A stretch of 18,257 nucleotides of DNA, from the NCBI GenBank assembly GCA_050747825.1, contig JBOGJG010000058.1:1-18257 (forward strand). Reading direction: 5' to 3'. A model generated the notes under the pieces. It did no database searches. It was not told where the DNA came from and saw only the letters and a list, made by a program, of their open reading frames with translations. This DNA is from JBOGJG01 sp050747825 (GTDB lineage Bacteria > Acidobacteriota > UBA6911 > RPQK01 > JBOGJG01). The position numbers and the translations under genes were made by a program. Numbering within the stretch: the stretch's first letter is position 1; each line of letters starts with the position of its first letter. Positions 7,943 through 14,748 of this stretch are shown piece by piece.

Positions 7943-8897
7943 ACTTCCGCCCCAGCAGGCGGACGCGGGCGACCAGGGCGCGGCCCCCGGTGGAGCCGAA
8001 GGTTAGAAAGTCGGGGGAGTCGATGTTGTTGTTGACGACTCCGGGGTTGGCCCGGTTGGTGATGTTGTTGAAGCCCACCCGCAGTCCCCAGCGGTAGTCC
8101 ATGAACTGGAAGATCTTCTCTGCGTGCAGATTCAGGGAGAAATAGGCTGGAAAGCGGCGGGAACCAGGCGGTTCAACCAGTTCCTGATTTTCATTTACGA
8201 CGTTAAAGGGGAATCCGTCGCGAAAGTCGAGGGAGTAAGCCAGTCTGAATCCCATGCCCACAGGCATCCACCCCCAGGAGATCAGTCGATCAGGGGTATC
8301 CCAGGGCAGCGGGCCCTCGGCCTGGGCACCGGAAATGACGGCATCGGTGTCGAGATCGAGAGCCATGTTGGTGCGAGCCGAGGAGCGGGTGTAAGAAACG
8401 AAAAAGACGTGCCGCGTCTTGAAAGTGCGGCGCAAGGTCAATTGAAGCGAGCGATAGTGGTCCCGGCGAAGATTCCGCAGGGTCAAGAGCCTCAAATCAT
8501 CATCTGCGGCCCGGCTGGGGACGAAGCTGAATCCTTGCCTCCCCCGTCTCTGCTCGAATTCCACTTCCAGGGAAGTCGTTTCGGAGAGGGCGCGATACAA
8601 TCCCACGCTCCAGTTGAGCGAGCGCGGGGCCTGCAGACGGTCTCTGTCCACTTCCAGGCGTGTTTCCAGAGCCGGGCCGAGGGCCTCCTCACCGGCGGGT
8701 CCGAAGGCCTGCTCAAAACGCCGGCCTTCCAGAGGCCGGGTAATCATTTCGAGACTGCTTGCATCATGGAAGATTCCGATTCCGGCGCTGATTTTAGTCC
8801 CCGTTGCGATCCCAGGCTTGACAACTGGCCAGGGTATGAAGATGGGGATGGGTGATTGAGTTGGTCGCCAGGCGGGAGGGAGATGGGGGACTCGGAA
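7941..8897 (-). pseudogene. TonB-dependent receptor, C-terminal barrel remnant (5' end lost)
   Basis: The reading frame is open from just after an in-frame TGA (8898-8900) to TAA at 7941. From about 8830 it reads as the end of an Oar-like receptor barrel: G-T-K-I-S-A-G-I-G-I-F-H-D-A, then T-R-P-L-E-G-R-R-F, many barrel strands, G-F-N-N-I-T-N-R-A-N-P, and the final R-V-R-L-L-G-R-K. Members of this family are about 900-1100 residues; only about 300 remain. The signal peptide, regulatory domain and plug are absent. The homology runs past the ATG at 8747, so that ATG is internal and is not the true start. Upstream sequence on this strand becomes repeat-rich (8929-9037) and shows no barrel in any frame. 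I conclude it is a decayed copy related to the intact receptor nearby; expression is unlikely without a signal peptide. Confidence 0.75.
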
Positions 8898-8928
8898 TCA
8901 GGCCACCTAACCAGATGATCAGCTCCAC

Positions 8929-9037
8929 GTTCCAAGTTCCAAGTTTTAGATCTCGCAAGAGCGAGAGCTTCTGCCGAAATTAGCAAGAAGTTCTTGACTT
9001 TAATGACCAAAGCTGGAACTTGGAACTTGGAACTTGG
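8929..9037. repeat. Inverted repeat with tandem GGAACTTG arms
   Basis: The left arm GTTCCAAGTTCCAAGTT (8929-8945) is the exact reverse complement of part of the right arm (9015-9037), which is almost three tandem GGAACTTG units. The 69-nt interior contains two smaller palindromes: TCTCGC-AAGA-GCGAGA (8951-8966) and CAAGAA-G-TTCTTG (8984-8996). It occupies the gap between the ZIP gene and the truncated receptor. No transposase or clear target duplication is seen. Confidence 0.75.
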
Positions 9038-9061
9038 CCAGCATTTCTCATATCAGCCTCC

Positions 9062-9079
9062 ACTAAAACTTTATTTAGT
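9062..9079. promoter_or_regulatory. ACTAAA-N6-TTTAGT palindrome downstream of the ZIP gene
   Basis: This is a perfect 18-bp inverted repeat in an AT-rich stretch, 45 bp past the ZIP stop. It has the same RCTAA-N8-TTAGY layout as the palindrome over the multicopper oxidase promoter (11306-11323). A shared metal-dependent regulator is an inference. Confidence 0.35.
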
Positions 9080-9123
9080 CTCAACTCAAAATTAGCACGG
9101 ACACACGACTCGGCCAAGTCATT

Positions 9124-10290
9124 TCAGTTCACAATCATGAGGCCGGTCGCGTACATGACCAGTACGCCCAAGAGAAATCCGGAAAGACTGTAGCCGCTGA
9201 TCCAGGCCGGCTGGCGCTTGCGCAGAAAAATCTGACTCAGCTCGTAAATCACCTGGAGAATCGCTCCGGCGCCGATCGCGAGAAAAAGCGTGGTCCACAA
9301 AGGCGAATAGCTGAATCCGCCGATCCAGGTCCCCACGACGGTTGGGCCGCCGGCGATCAGCCCCAGCAGGCACAGGCGTGCTAAGGTGGGCCGGTCTTTG
9401 GCGATGGGAGCCAGAATCCCCAGCCCTTCCGTCAAGTTGTGGAGCATGAATCCCACTACCAGAAACGTCCCCAGAGCGATCTCCCCGATTGAGTAAGCCG
9501 ATCCGATGGCCAGGCCCTCGCCCAGGTTGTGAAGTCCGATGCCTACTGCGATCATCAAAGATGTCCAGTGGCGTCCCTCGGGAGTGGCTTTGTCTGCGCG
9601 CTCCGGCCGGCTGCGCGCCAGGTAAAACAGAATCAGCAGGGTACCGAACACTCCGATAGCTACCAGGAGCAAACCCTGGAAGGCGCTGGGCACGAGTTCG
9701 GCCGTCTCCAAGGCCTCAGCCAGTGTGTCCACAGCCAGAAAAAAGAGCAGACCGACCGTCAGGCTCAGGAAGAAATCAATCCACAGACTGGAAAGATTTC
9801 TCAAGAACGGGTACCACATGAGTCCCAGAAAGACTGGAATAACGCCTGCGTAAATTCCCAGCAGCGCAAATGTTCTGAAGTAGGTCCAATTGGTTTCCGG
9901 CGATTGAGTGGCCACAGGAATAACGCGGCTAAAGATCAGGCCGGTAGATGTCATCACGGCCACTTCATGAGCTTCACCCTCTACCCAGGGATAGGGCACT
10001 CGAACCGTCATGCGGCCCAGCCTGGGAATCGTCCTATTCTCTGGTTCGGTCGTGTAGTTCCAGAGGGCATCGTCCACCAGCACTTGGGCCACCGTAACCG
10101 GGTCGGGACCTCCGTTGACCAGGTGCAGCACCATCTGGTTGGGCCGGGGAAGTTCGATGCGGGAAATAGTCAATTCCTCCACCGGCGGGAAGGCGGCCTG
10201 GAAGACCCCCAGCGGTCCGACTGTGAACAAGAGGAGGACGAGTCCGGCCACTAGGATCAGCGGGAGAAGACCCTTTATCCACTGCTTCAT
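9124..10290 (-). CDS. ZIP-family divalent metal transporter with extracytoplasmic N-terminal domain
   Basis: The 388-residue membrane protein carries the two diagnostic ZIP metal-site motifs: H-N-L-G-E-G at 254-259 in one helix and H-N-L-T-E-G at 284-289 in the next. ZIP proteins move zinc, iron or manganese toward the cytoplasm; which metal applies here cannot be told. About eight further hydrophobic segments lie between residue 138 and the C-terminus. Unusually, a first membrane anchor (about 9-32) is followed by some 100 hydrophilic, beta-rich residues (35-135) that would lie outside the cytoplasm. A charged loop (225-243) precedes the metal-site helices. The ATG lies 2 bp after the multicopper oxidase stop, and its ribosome site (AAAGG) is inside the last codons of that gene, so translation is coupled. 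The pair probably cooperates in handling one metal. Confidence 0.9.
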   Translation of the reverse strand: MKQWIKGLLPLILVAGLVLLLFTVGPLGVFQAAFPPVEELTISRIELPRPNQMVLHLVNGGPDPVTVAQVLVDDALWNYTTEPENRTIPRLGRMTVRVPYPWVEGEAHEVAVMTSTGLIFSRVIPVATQSPETNWTYFRTFALLGIYAGVIPVFLGLMWYPFLRNLSSLWIDFFLSLTVGLLFFLAVDTLAEALETAELVPSAFQGLLLVAIGVFGTLLILFYLARSRPERADKATPEGRHWTSLMIAVGIGLHNLGEGLAIGSAYSIGEIALGTFLVVGFMLHNLTEGLGILAPIAKDRPTLARLCLLGLIAGGPTVVGTWIGGFSYSPLWTTLFLAIGAGAILQVIYELSQIFLRKRQPAWISGYSLSGFLLGVLVMYATGLMIVN

Positions 10291-10292
10291 GG

Positions 10293-11294
10293 CTATGCCT
10301 TTACGTCAAAAAGACCCATCCAACCCAGTTCGGCGAATTCACTCTGATGGGCGTGGAACATGAATTTCCCGGGATTTCGGAACTTCATCTCCAGGACGTG
10401 GCGCTCTCCTTGGCACATCATGAGGGTGTCCGTGAAGTCGTCAGGAGCCATTTTAGTTCCGGTGCGATAAACGTCGAAGAAGTGCCCGTGAACGTGCAGC
10501 GAATTGACCAGGTCGAATTCCAGGACGTTCACCAGATAAATGCGCACCAGTTCGTTCAGCTTCACTTCAATCGGATGGCGTTGATAGTGAAAGGCTACGG
10601 TGTTGACACCGTATATCTCATTTTCGGAGTCAAAGTTGGTATCGAAGCCATTCATCACCATCACCATTTCCCGAGCCGGAGTCCTCGCCTCTTGCGGATC
10701 GATGATAAAAGCCCCGTACAGGCCCTTGTGGATGTGCCGCTTCAAAGGAACGGCATGGCAGTGGTACAGGTGCAAACCCATGGGATCAGCGTCAAACTCG
10801 TATACGAAACGCTCGCCGGGATTGACTATTTCGAAGACGCCATCCATGTTGGCGGGATGGAATCCGTGGAAATGGATGGTATGGGAGTGGCTTCCGCCAT
10901 TGGCAAAGTTGACGCGCAGCCGATCGCCCTCCGTGCAGCGAAGGGTCGGGCCCGGGACCTGGCCGTTGTAAGTCCAGGCAGGAAAGTAGACTCCCGGGGC
11001 GATTTCGATCTCCTTATCCACGGCCAGGATGTTCCACTCGCGAAGCGTGCGGCCCTCCGGGAGCCGGCTGACCTTGCCGTAATCAAAGTGATAGAGAAAA
11101 TCGGATGGATTAAACTGACCTAAATCCACTTCGCCTGAAGCCATCATCTCCATATGGCCGGGATGATCGTGAGACACGGCATCTGCGGAATCGATGGAAT
11201 TACCCGAGCCCCCAACCAGTTTGGTGCCCAGGGCAACTCCCGCAGCACCCACCGTCCCCCCGATCCACTTACGTCTGCTCAACTTGTTTTTCAT
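10293..11294 (-). CDS. Tat-exported two-domain multicopper oxidase
   Basis: The 333-residue protein begins with a twin-arginine signal (S-R-R-K-W-I-G-G then a hydrophobic stretch, residues 6-28), implying folded export to the periplasm. Cupredoxin domain 1 carries H-T-I-H-F-H-G (138-144) and Y-H-C-H (177-180) followed by H187/H189 and G-L-Y-G, giving a type 1 copper Cys in the first domain. Domain 2 carries S-L-H-V-H-G-H-F (266-272) and F-H-A-H-Q-S-E-F (313-320), where Ala replaces the type 1 Cys. Trinuclear-centre His pairs are present in both domains, so it should be a small laccase-like or nitrite-reductase-like oxidase with type 1 copper only in domain 1, presumably working as an oligomer. 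Possible substrates are Cu(I), Fe(II), Mn(II) or phenols. A His/Met-rich stretch follows the signal (H-D-H-P-G-H-M-E-M-M, 42-51). It is first in an operon with the ZIP transporter. Confidence 0.9.
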   Translation of the reverse strand: MKNKLSRRKWIGGTVGAAGVALGTKLVGGSGNSIDSADAVSHDHPGHMEMMASGEVDLGQFNPSDFLYHFDYGKVSRLPEGRTLREWNILAVDKEIEIAPGVYFPAWTYNGQVPGPTLRCTEGDRLRVNFANGGSHSHTIHFHGFHPANMDGVFEIVNPGERFVYEFDADPMGLHLYHCHAVPLKRHIHKGLYGAFIIDPQEARTPAREMVMVMNGFDTNFDSENEIYGVNTVAFHYQRHPIEVKLNELVRIYLVNVLEFDLVNSLHVHGHFFDVYRTGTKMAPDDFTDTLMMCQGERHVLEMKFRNPGKFMFHAHQSEFAELGWMGLFDVKA

Positions 11295-11338
11295 ATTTAG
11301 CCTGTGCTAAATATTATATTAGCATGATTAAAAGTCAA
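11295..11338 (-). promoter_or_regulatory. Promoter and palindromic operator of the multicopper oxidase-ZIP operon
   Basis: On the minus strand a -35 TTGACT (11338-11333) is followed after 16 nt by a -10 TAATAT (11316-11311); a TATAAT overlaps it at 14-nt spacing. The -10 lies inside TGCTAA-N8-TTAGCA (11305-11324). A second palindrome, ATTTAGC-CTGT-GCTAAAT (11295-11312), fills the space between the -10 and the ATG, sharing one half-site with the first. The predicted leader is only about 10 nt, with AGG 7 nt before the ATG. Three alternating TTAGC half-sites over a promoter suggest repression, plausibly by a Fur- or DtxR/MntR-type metal sensor. Confidence 0.6.
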
Positions 11339-11373
11339 CAGGTTCACGAAAGTGCGAGGGCTGAAAGGGGCGT

Positions 11374-11622
11374 TCAAGTTGTGCGACGTGCCCGGATACG
11401 GGCTCGAATTCGACTGCGTTCTTCAGACGTAAACTCACTTCCATAGAAGCGTTCAAATAGGCGCTCTCGGAGATCTTCGGGTTTGTCTCCGGCGAGCTGG
11501 GCCGTTGCGATTTCTTTGGCGGTCTCAAACATATCGCAAGCCATCCTCAGGCGTTCGGAAGCCGTTTTCTTCATCATCATCTCTCGATAGATTCTTTCCA
11601 CTTCCGGAGACGAATCCTTCAT
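11374..11622 (-). CDS. Small charged protein coupled to nucleotidyltransferase (putative module partner)
   Basis: I chose the ATG at 11622 because it overlaps the upstream nucleotidyltransferase stop as ATGA, giving an 82-residue protein. A longer in-frame start at 11688 would overlap that gene by 70 bp. The sequence is helical and charged, with the pattern S-E-R-L-x-M-A-x-x-M-F-x-x-A-K (about 22-36) and L-R-E-R-L-F-E-R-F-Y-G-S-E-F (about 51-64), then an Arg-rich tail (S-R-I-R-A-R-I-R-A-R-R). I recall similar small proteins with the MFxxA and LFxRFYG patterns beside nucleotidyltransferases, but know of no assigned function. Coupling implies a fixed ratio of the two products, as in toxin-antitoxin pairs. 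It could be an antitoxin, a regulator or a structural partner. Confidence 0.7.
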   Translation of the reverse strand: MKDSSPEVERIYREMMMKKTASERLRMACDMFETAKEIATAQLAGDKPEDLRERLFERFYGSEFTSEERSRIRARIRARRTT

Positions 11623-12185
11623 GATCTTACTCGCTCCAACAAAGATCTGAGGCCGAGAGAGTTCGCCCATTGCTGGATGTAGGCCCAATCGAGATCTATA
11701 ACTGAATCTATTAAATTGCGGATGTCTCGAAACTGCAATTCTGATTCAGTCTCACGCCCCCATTCAAGCTTCGACAGGAGTAAATCCTCGGGAGACACCA
11801 TGTAAAGAAATTGACCCTCAATCTCGACTCGCCGCCGCCGTGAAAATTCCAGCCGGCGATATTCGGAATTCTTTCGAACGATAAAATCTACTTTGGCGAC
11901 GTAGTCGAAGTGAATTAGATTGAACATTCCGTCAGTCATGATCGCCCGTTGGATGCTCTCGCGATCAAGGTAGAAGTCCTCAGCAAAGAGTTCCTCCAGC
12001 CGATCGGCATCGCTTGAAACTAATGCTAATACGATATCAATATCGCGTGTCATTCTAGGCTGCGCATAATAATTCATTGCCATGGACCCGCTGATCATGT
12101 AAGGAATCTCAGCCTGGTCCAGACGAGCCGTCACTGTTTGTAAAACTTCAAATTGCTCGCTCAAAGACTTCCCTTTAACTGACAC
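11619..12185 (-). CDS. Minimal nucleotidyltransferase (AbiEii/DUF6036-like)
   Basis: The 188-residue protein has the polymerase-beta-like nucleotidyltransferase core: I-S-G-S-M-A-M-N-Y-Y (31-40), then R-M-T-R-D-I-D-I-V (44-52) with the paired acidic residues D48 and D50, and a third acid in K-V-D-F-I-V (98-103). S-P-E-D-L-L-L-S-K-L-E-W (131-142) and a C-terminal helical part (D-W-A-Y-I-Q-Q-W-A) fit the AbiEii/DUF6036-like branch. Members of such families include nucleotidyltransferase toxins and MNT-type antitoxins that modify tRNA or a partner protein. The start is GTG (12185); only a weak GGGG lies nearby. No earlier start is apparent, and later ones would remove the first helix. It is the first gene of a two-gene unit with the 82-residue protein and is divergent from the DUF547 gene. 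Confidence 0.82.
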   Translation of the reverse strand: MSVKGKSLSEQFEVLQTVTARLDQAEIPYMISGSMAMNYYAQPRMTRDIDIVLALVSSDADRLEELFAEDFYLDRESIQRAIMTDGMFNLIHFDYVAKVDFIVRKNSEYRRLEFSRRRRVEIEGQFLYMVSPEDLLLSKLEWGRETESELQFRDIRNLIDSVIDLDWAYIQQWANSLGLRSLLERVRS

Positions 12186-12340
12186 TTTGCCCCGAATCGA
12201 ATTTTAACGCTTCGGAGTCGATAGCTGCGAAAACTTATTATTGCACCGTCCACTTTGGGATTTGTCCCACCGTCCCGGAGTCCTGTAATTACGGAACGCA
12301 GTTGAGGGCTAGTGACCGTCTGTTTGATTTTGGACGAACA

Positions 12341-12365
12341 GAGCCGCGACCGTCAGGGAGCGGCC
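12341..12365 (+). repeat. Dispersed GAGCCGCGACCGT repeat, copy 1
   Basis: This 25-nt unit, starting GAGCCGCGACCGT and ending GAGCGGCC, recurs exactly in reverse at 16332-16356 and with a 4-nt deletion at 16383-16403. The preceding CGAACA is also shared with the third copy. It ends 25 nt before the DUF547 start codon. The rest of the divergent gap (12186-12340) shows only a small TGGGA-N4-TCCCA hairpin (12256-12269). Confidence 0.85.
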
Positions 12366-12390
12366 CTCAAGCTGATACAATAATGGTCGC

Positions 12391-13275
12391 ATGAAAGGAA
12401 AGGTGAGGATTGCAGGGGCAGTCGTGCTCCTGGGTGCCGGATGGGTAGCGTACTGCTTCCTGCCGGCCCCCTTTACCCGTGAGGTACAGAAGGTCGAGGC
12501 AGTGGCGGCAGCAGCCCAGACGGAGTTTTCCGATCAGGCTTATGCAACGATTCTTGATCGTTATGTGAACCACGATGGGCTGGTAGACTACCAGGGGCTC
12601 AAGCACGACCGGGAAAGGCTGGACAGTTTCGTGGTCACTCTCGGAAGCCTGAGCCCGCAGGTCTACGACCAGTGGAGCAAGCAGCGGAAGATCGCCTTCT
12701 GGATCAACGCCTACAACGCTTTGACACTCAAAGCAATTGTCGATCATTATCCCATCCGCCCTTCTTTTTTCAGATCCCTGGTCTACCCGGAAAACAGCAT
12801 CCGTCAGATTGCCGGAGTCTGGGACCAGCTCCGGTTCCGTGTAATGGGAGAGATGCTGACCCTGGACGAGATCGAGCACCAGATCTTGAGGAAGCGTTTT
12901 TACGAGCCCCGCATCCACGCCGCGCTGGTCTGCGCGGCCATGGGATGCCCGCCTTTGCGCCGTGAAGCCTTCATCGGAGAAGGACTTGACGACCAGCTCG
13001 AAGAGCAGTCGCGACGATTTCTCAGCAGCCCCGGAGGGCTGCGCATAGACCGAACGGCCAATCAGGTTTATATTTCATCTATTTTTCAGTGGTATGGAAG
13101 GGATTTCGTCAAAGGCTATGGCGGAAGTGCTAATTTCGAGAAATTCGGTGAAATCGAAGGAGCTGTTTTGAACTTCATCAGCCGGCACCTGAGCTCTTCA
13201 GACCGCGAATTTCTGATCGGCGGCGGCTATAGCGTCCGACATCTGGACTACGACTGGTCCCTCAATGAGCAGTAG
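12391..13275 (+). CDS. DUF547-domain protein, membrane-anchored or exported
   Basis: The 294-residue protein starts with a short positive end and one hydrophobic segment (about 7-25), serving as signal anchor or signal peptide. The rest is a DUF547 domain: Y-V-N-H-D-G-L-V-D-Y (58-67), A-F-W-I-N-A-Y-N-A-L-T-L (102-113), R-I-H-A-A-L-V-C-A-A-M-G-C-P-P-L (174-189) and V-Y-I-S-S-I-F-Q-W-Y-G-R-D-F (226-239), all close to the family pattern. The biochemical function of DUF547 is not established; conserved His, Cys and Asn positions suggest a catalytic pocket. There is no Shine-Dalgarno before the ATG: the upstream space is taken by repeat copy 1, and a three-codon ORF (12383-12394) ends in ATGA overlapping this start. 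The gene overlaps the downstream flavoprotein by 11 bp, so the two are co-expressed. Confidence 0.88.
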   Translation: MKGKVRIAGAVVLLGAGWVAYCFLPAPFTREVQKVEAVAAAAQTEFSDQAYATILDRYVNHDGLVDYQGLKHDRERLDSFVVTLGSLSPQVYDQWSKQRKIAFWINAYNALTLKAIVDHYPIRPSFFRSLVYPENSIRQIAGVWDQLRFRVMGEMLTLDEIEHQILRKRFYEPRIHAALVCAAMGCPPLRREAFIGEGLDDQLEEQSRRFLSSPGGLRIDRTANQVYISSIFQWYGRDFVKGYGGSANFEKFGEIEGAVLNFISRHLSSSDREFLIGGGYSVRHLDYDWSLNEQ

Positions 13276-14740
13276 GGGACCTGTGGTCCAACCCATGGAC
13301 CCGTACAACCAGGAGCTGCTGTCTAACGTCCATCCCCCCGACTGGAAGAATCCGGAGCCTCTGGAACGCTATAACCTGGTCGTCATCGGAGCCGGCCCGG
13401 CCGGTCTGGTTACGGCCGCCGGCGCGGCCAGGCTGGGCGCCCGGGTAGCGCTCGTCGAGCGGCGCCTCATGGGTGGCGACTGCCTGAATGTGGGCTGTGT
13501 CCCTTCCAAACTGCTGATCAATGCCTCGCGCAGTCCGGAATTCCAGAACGATTTTCCCGCAGCCATGGAGCGCCTGCGGCGCATCCGGGCCCGCATCAGC
13601 GCCCATGACTCCGCCCGCCGATTCCAGAGCCTGGGCGTGGATGTCTTTCTGGGCAGAGCGCAATTAATAGCCAGAGATCAGGTGCAGGTGGACGGCAGGA
13701 CGCTTCGCTTTAAAAAGGCGGTAATCGCCACAGGGACCCGGCCCTTCGAGCCTCCCATTGAGGGGTTGCCCGAGGCGGGCTATCTGACCAACGAAACAGT
13801 CTTTGATCTCACGGAGCGCCCGCCTCGCCTGATGGTGATCGGCGGCGGTCCGATCGGTTGCGAGTTGGCCCAGGCCTTCCGCCGGCTGGGCAGCCAGATC
13901 ACCATCGTCGAAATGGAATCGCAATTTCTGCTGCGGGAAGATCCGGATGCCGCCCATCTGCTGGCCGAAGTCTTTAAGAGAGAGGGCATCAAAGTCAGGC
14001 TGAGCACAAAAGCCAAACGAGTGGCCAGGACAAAAAGCGGCCAGCGTGTCTTCCTGGAAAAGGAGGGACATGAGGAAGTGGTCGATGTAGATGCCATACT
14101 GGTCAGCGTGGGACGGATTCCCAACATCGAAGGCCTTGGACTCGAAACCGCCGGTATCCAGTACGATGAGAAAGGAATTCGCGTCAATGACCGCCTTCAG
14201 ACCTCCAACGCCAGTATTTATGCCGCCGGCGACATCTGCTCCCCTTACAAGTTCACTCACATGGCTGACGCGGCTGCCCGGATTGTCATTCAAAACGCCC
14301 TCTTCAGAGGGAGAAAGCGGTTCAGCTCTTTGATCGTCCCCTGGTGCACCTACACGGACCCTGAGATCGCCCATGTAGGCATGTACGAAAGAGACGCCCG
14401 GAAGAAGGGAATCGCTGTCAGGACCTTCCAGATTCCTCTGAACGAAATCGATCGGGCCATTATTGAGGGAGAGGATCAGGGTTTCGTAAAGGTTCACGTG
14501 CGTGACGGCACTGACAAGATCTTGGGCGCCACGATCGTAGCCGCTCACGCCGGCGATCTCATCAGCGAATTCTCGCTCGCCATGACCGCGGGAACCGGTT
14601 TGAGCAAAATGGCCAACGTCATCCATCCATACCCTACCCAGGCCGAGGCCATCCGCAAGGCAGGCGACGCCTACAACCGAACCCGCCTGAGTCCGCTGAT
14701 CAAGAAGATCTTTTCAGCTTGGCTCTCCTGGACGAGGTAA
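13265..14740 (+). CDS. Mercuric-reductase-like FAD/NAD(P) disulfide oxidoreductase
   Basis: The 491-residue flavoprotein belongs to the pyridine-nucleotide disulfide oxidoreductase class I family. It shows the FAD site V-V-I-G-A-G-P-A-G (39-47), the redox pair C-L-N-V-G-C (C73, C78), an NAD(P)-binding G-G-G-P-I-G in the middle, the second FAD site A-A-G-D-I-C, and the C-terminal active-site H-P-Y-P-T-Q-A-E. The N-terminal extension D-P-Y-N-Q-E-L-L-S-N-V-H-P-P-D-W is typical of a MerA-like subgroup often annotated mercuric reductase. It lacks both the N-terminal HMA metal domain and the C-terminal vicinal Cys pair of true MerA, so mercury reduction is doubtful. The physiological substrate is unknown. 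The start is either ATG 13265, which overlaps DUF547, or ATG 13295; neither has a strong ribosome site. The TAA stop abuts the repeat-rich gap that follows. Confidence 0.88.
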   Translation: MSSRGPVVQPMDPYNQELLSNVHPPDWKNPEPLERYNLVVIGAGPAGLVTAAGAARLGARVALVERRLMGGDCLNVGCVPSKLLINASRSPEFQNDFPAAMERLRRIRARISAHDSARRFQSLGVDVFLGRAQLIARDQVQVDGRTLRFKKAVIATGTRPFEPPIEGLPEAGYLTNETVFDLTERPPRLMVIGGGPIGCELAQAFRRLGSQITIVEMESQFLLREDPDAAHLLAEVFKREGIKVRLSTKAKRVARTKSGQRVFLEKEGHEEVVDVDAILVSVGRIPNIEGLGLETAGIQYDEKGIRVNDRLQTSNASIYAAGDICSPYKFTHMADAAARIVIQNALFRGRKRFSSLIVPWCTYTDPEIAHVGMYERDARKKGIAVRTFQIPLNEIDRAIIEGEDQGFVKVHVRDGTDKILGATIVAAHAGDLISEFSLAMTAGTGLSKMANVIHPYPTQAEAIRKAGDAYNRTRLSPLIKKIFSAWLSWTR

Positions 14741-14748
14741 TCGGATGA

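Noticed and set aside
8744..9010. An 88-codon minus-strand reading frame
   Set aside because: It runs through the GGAACTTG repeat and overlaps the receptor remnant out of frame, with no domain or ribosome site.
12367..12918. A 183-codon minus-strand reading frame opposite DUF547
   Set aside because: It is antisense to a gene with clear DUF547 motifs and has no family features of its own.
13664..14626. A 320-codon minus-strand reading frame opposite the flavoprotein
   Set aside because: It is an antisense shadow in a high-GC coding region; the plus-strand frame carries all the FAD/NAD and CxxxxC motifs.
13265..14740. Naming the flavoprotein merA or lpd
   Set aside because: The MerA C-terminal cysteine pair and HMA domain are absent, and there are no pyruvate or 2-oxoglutarate dehydrogenase neighbours that would support lipoamide dehydrogenase.
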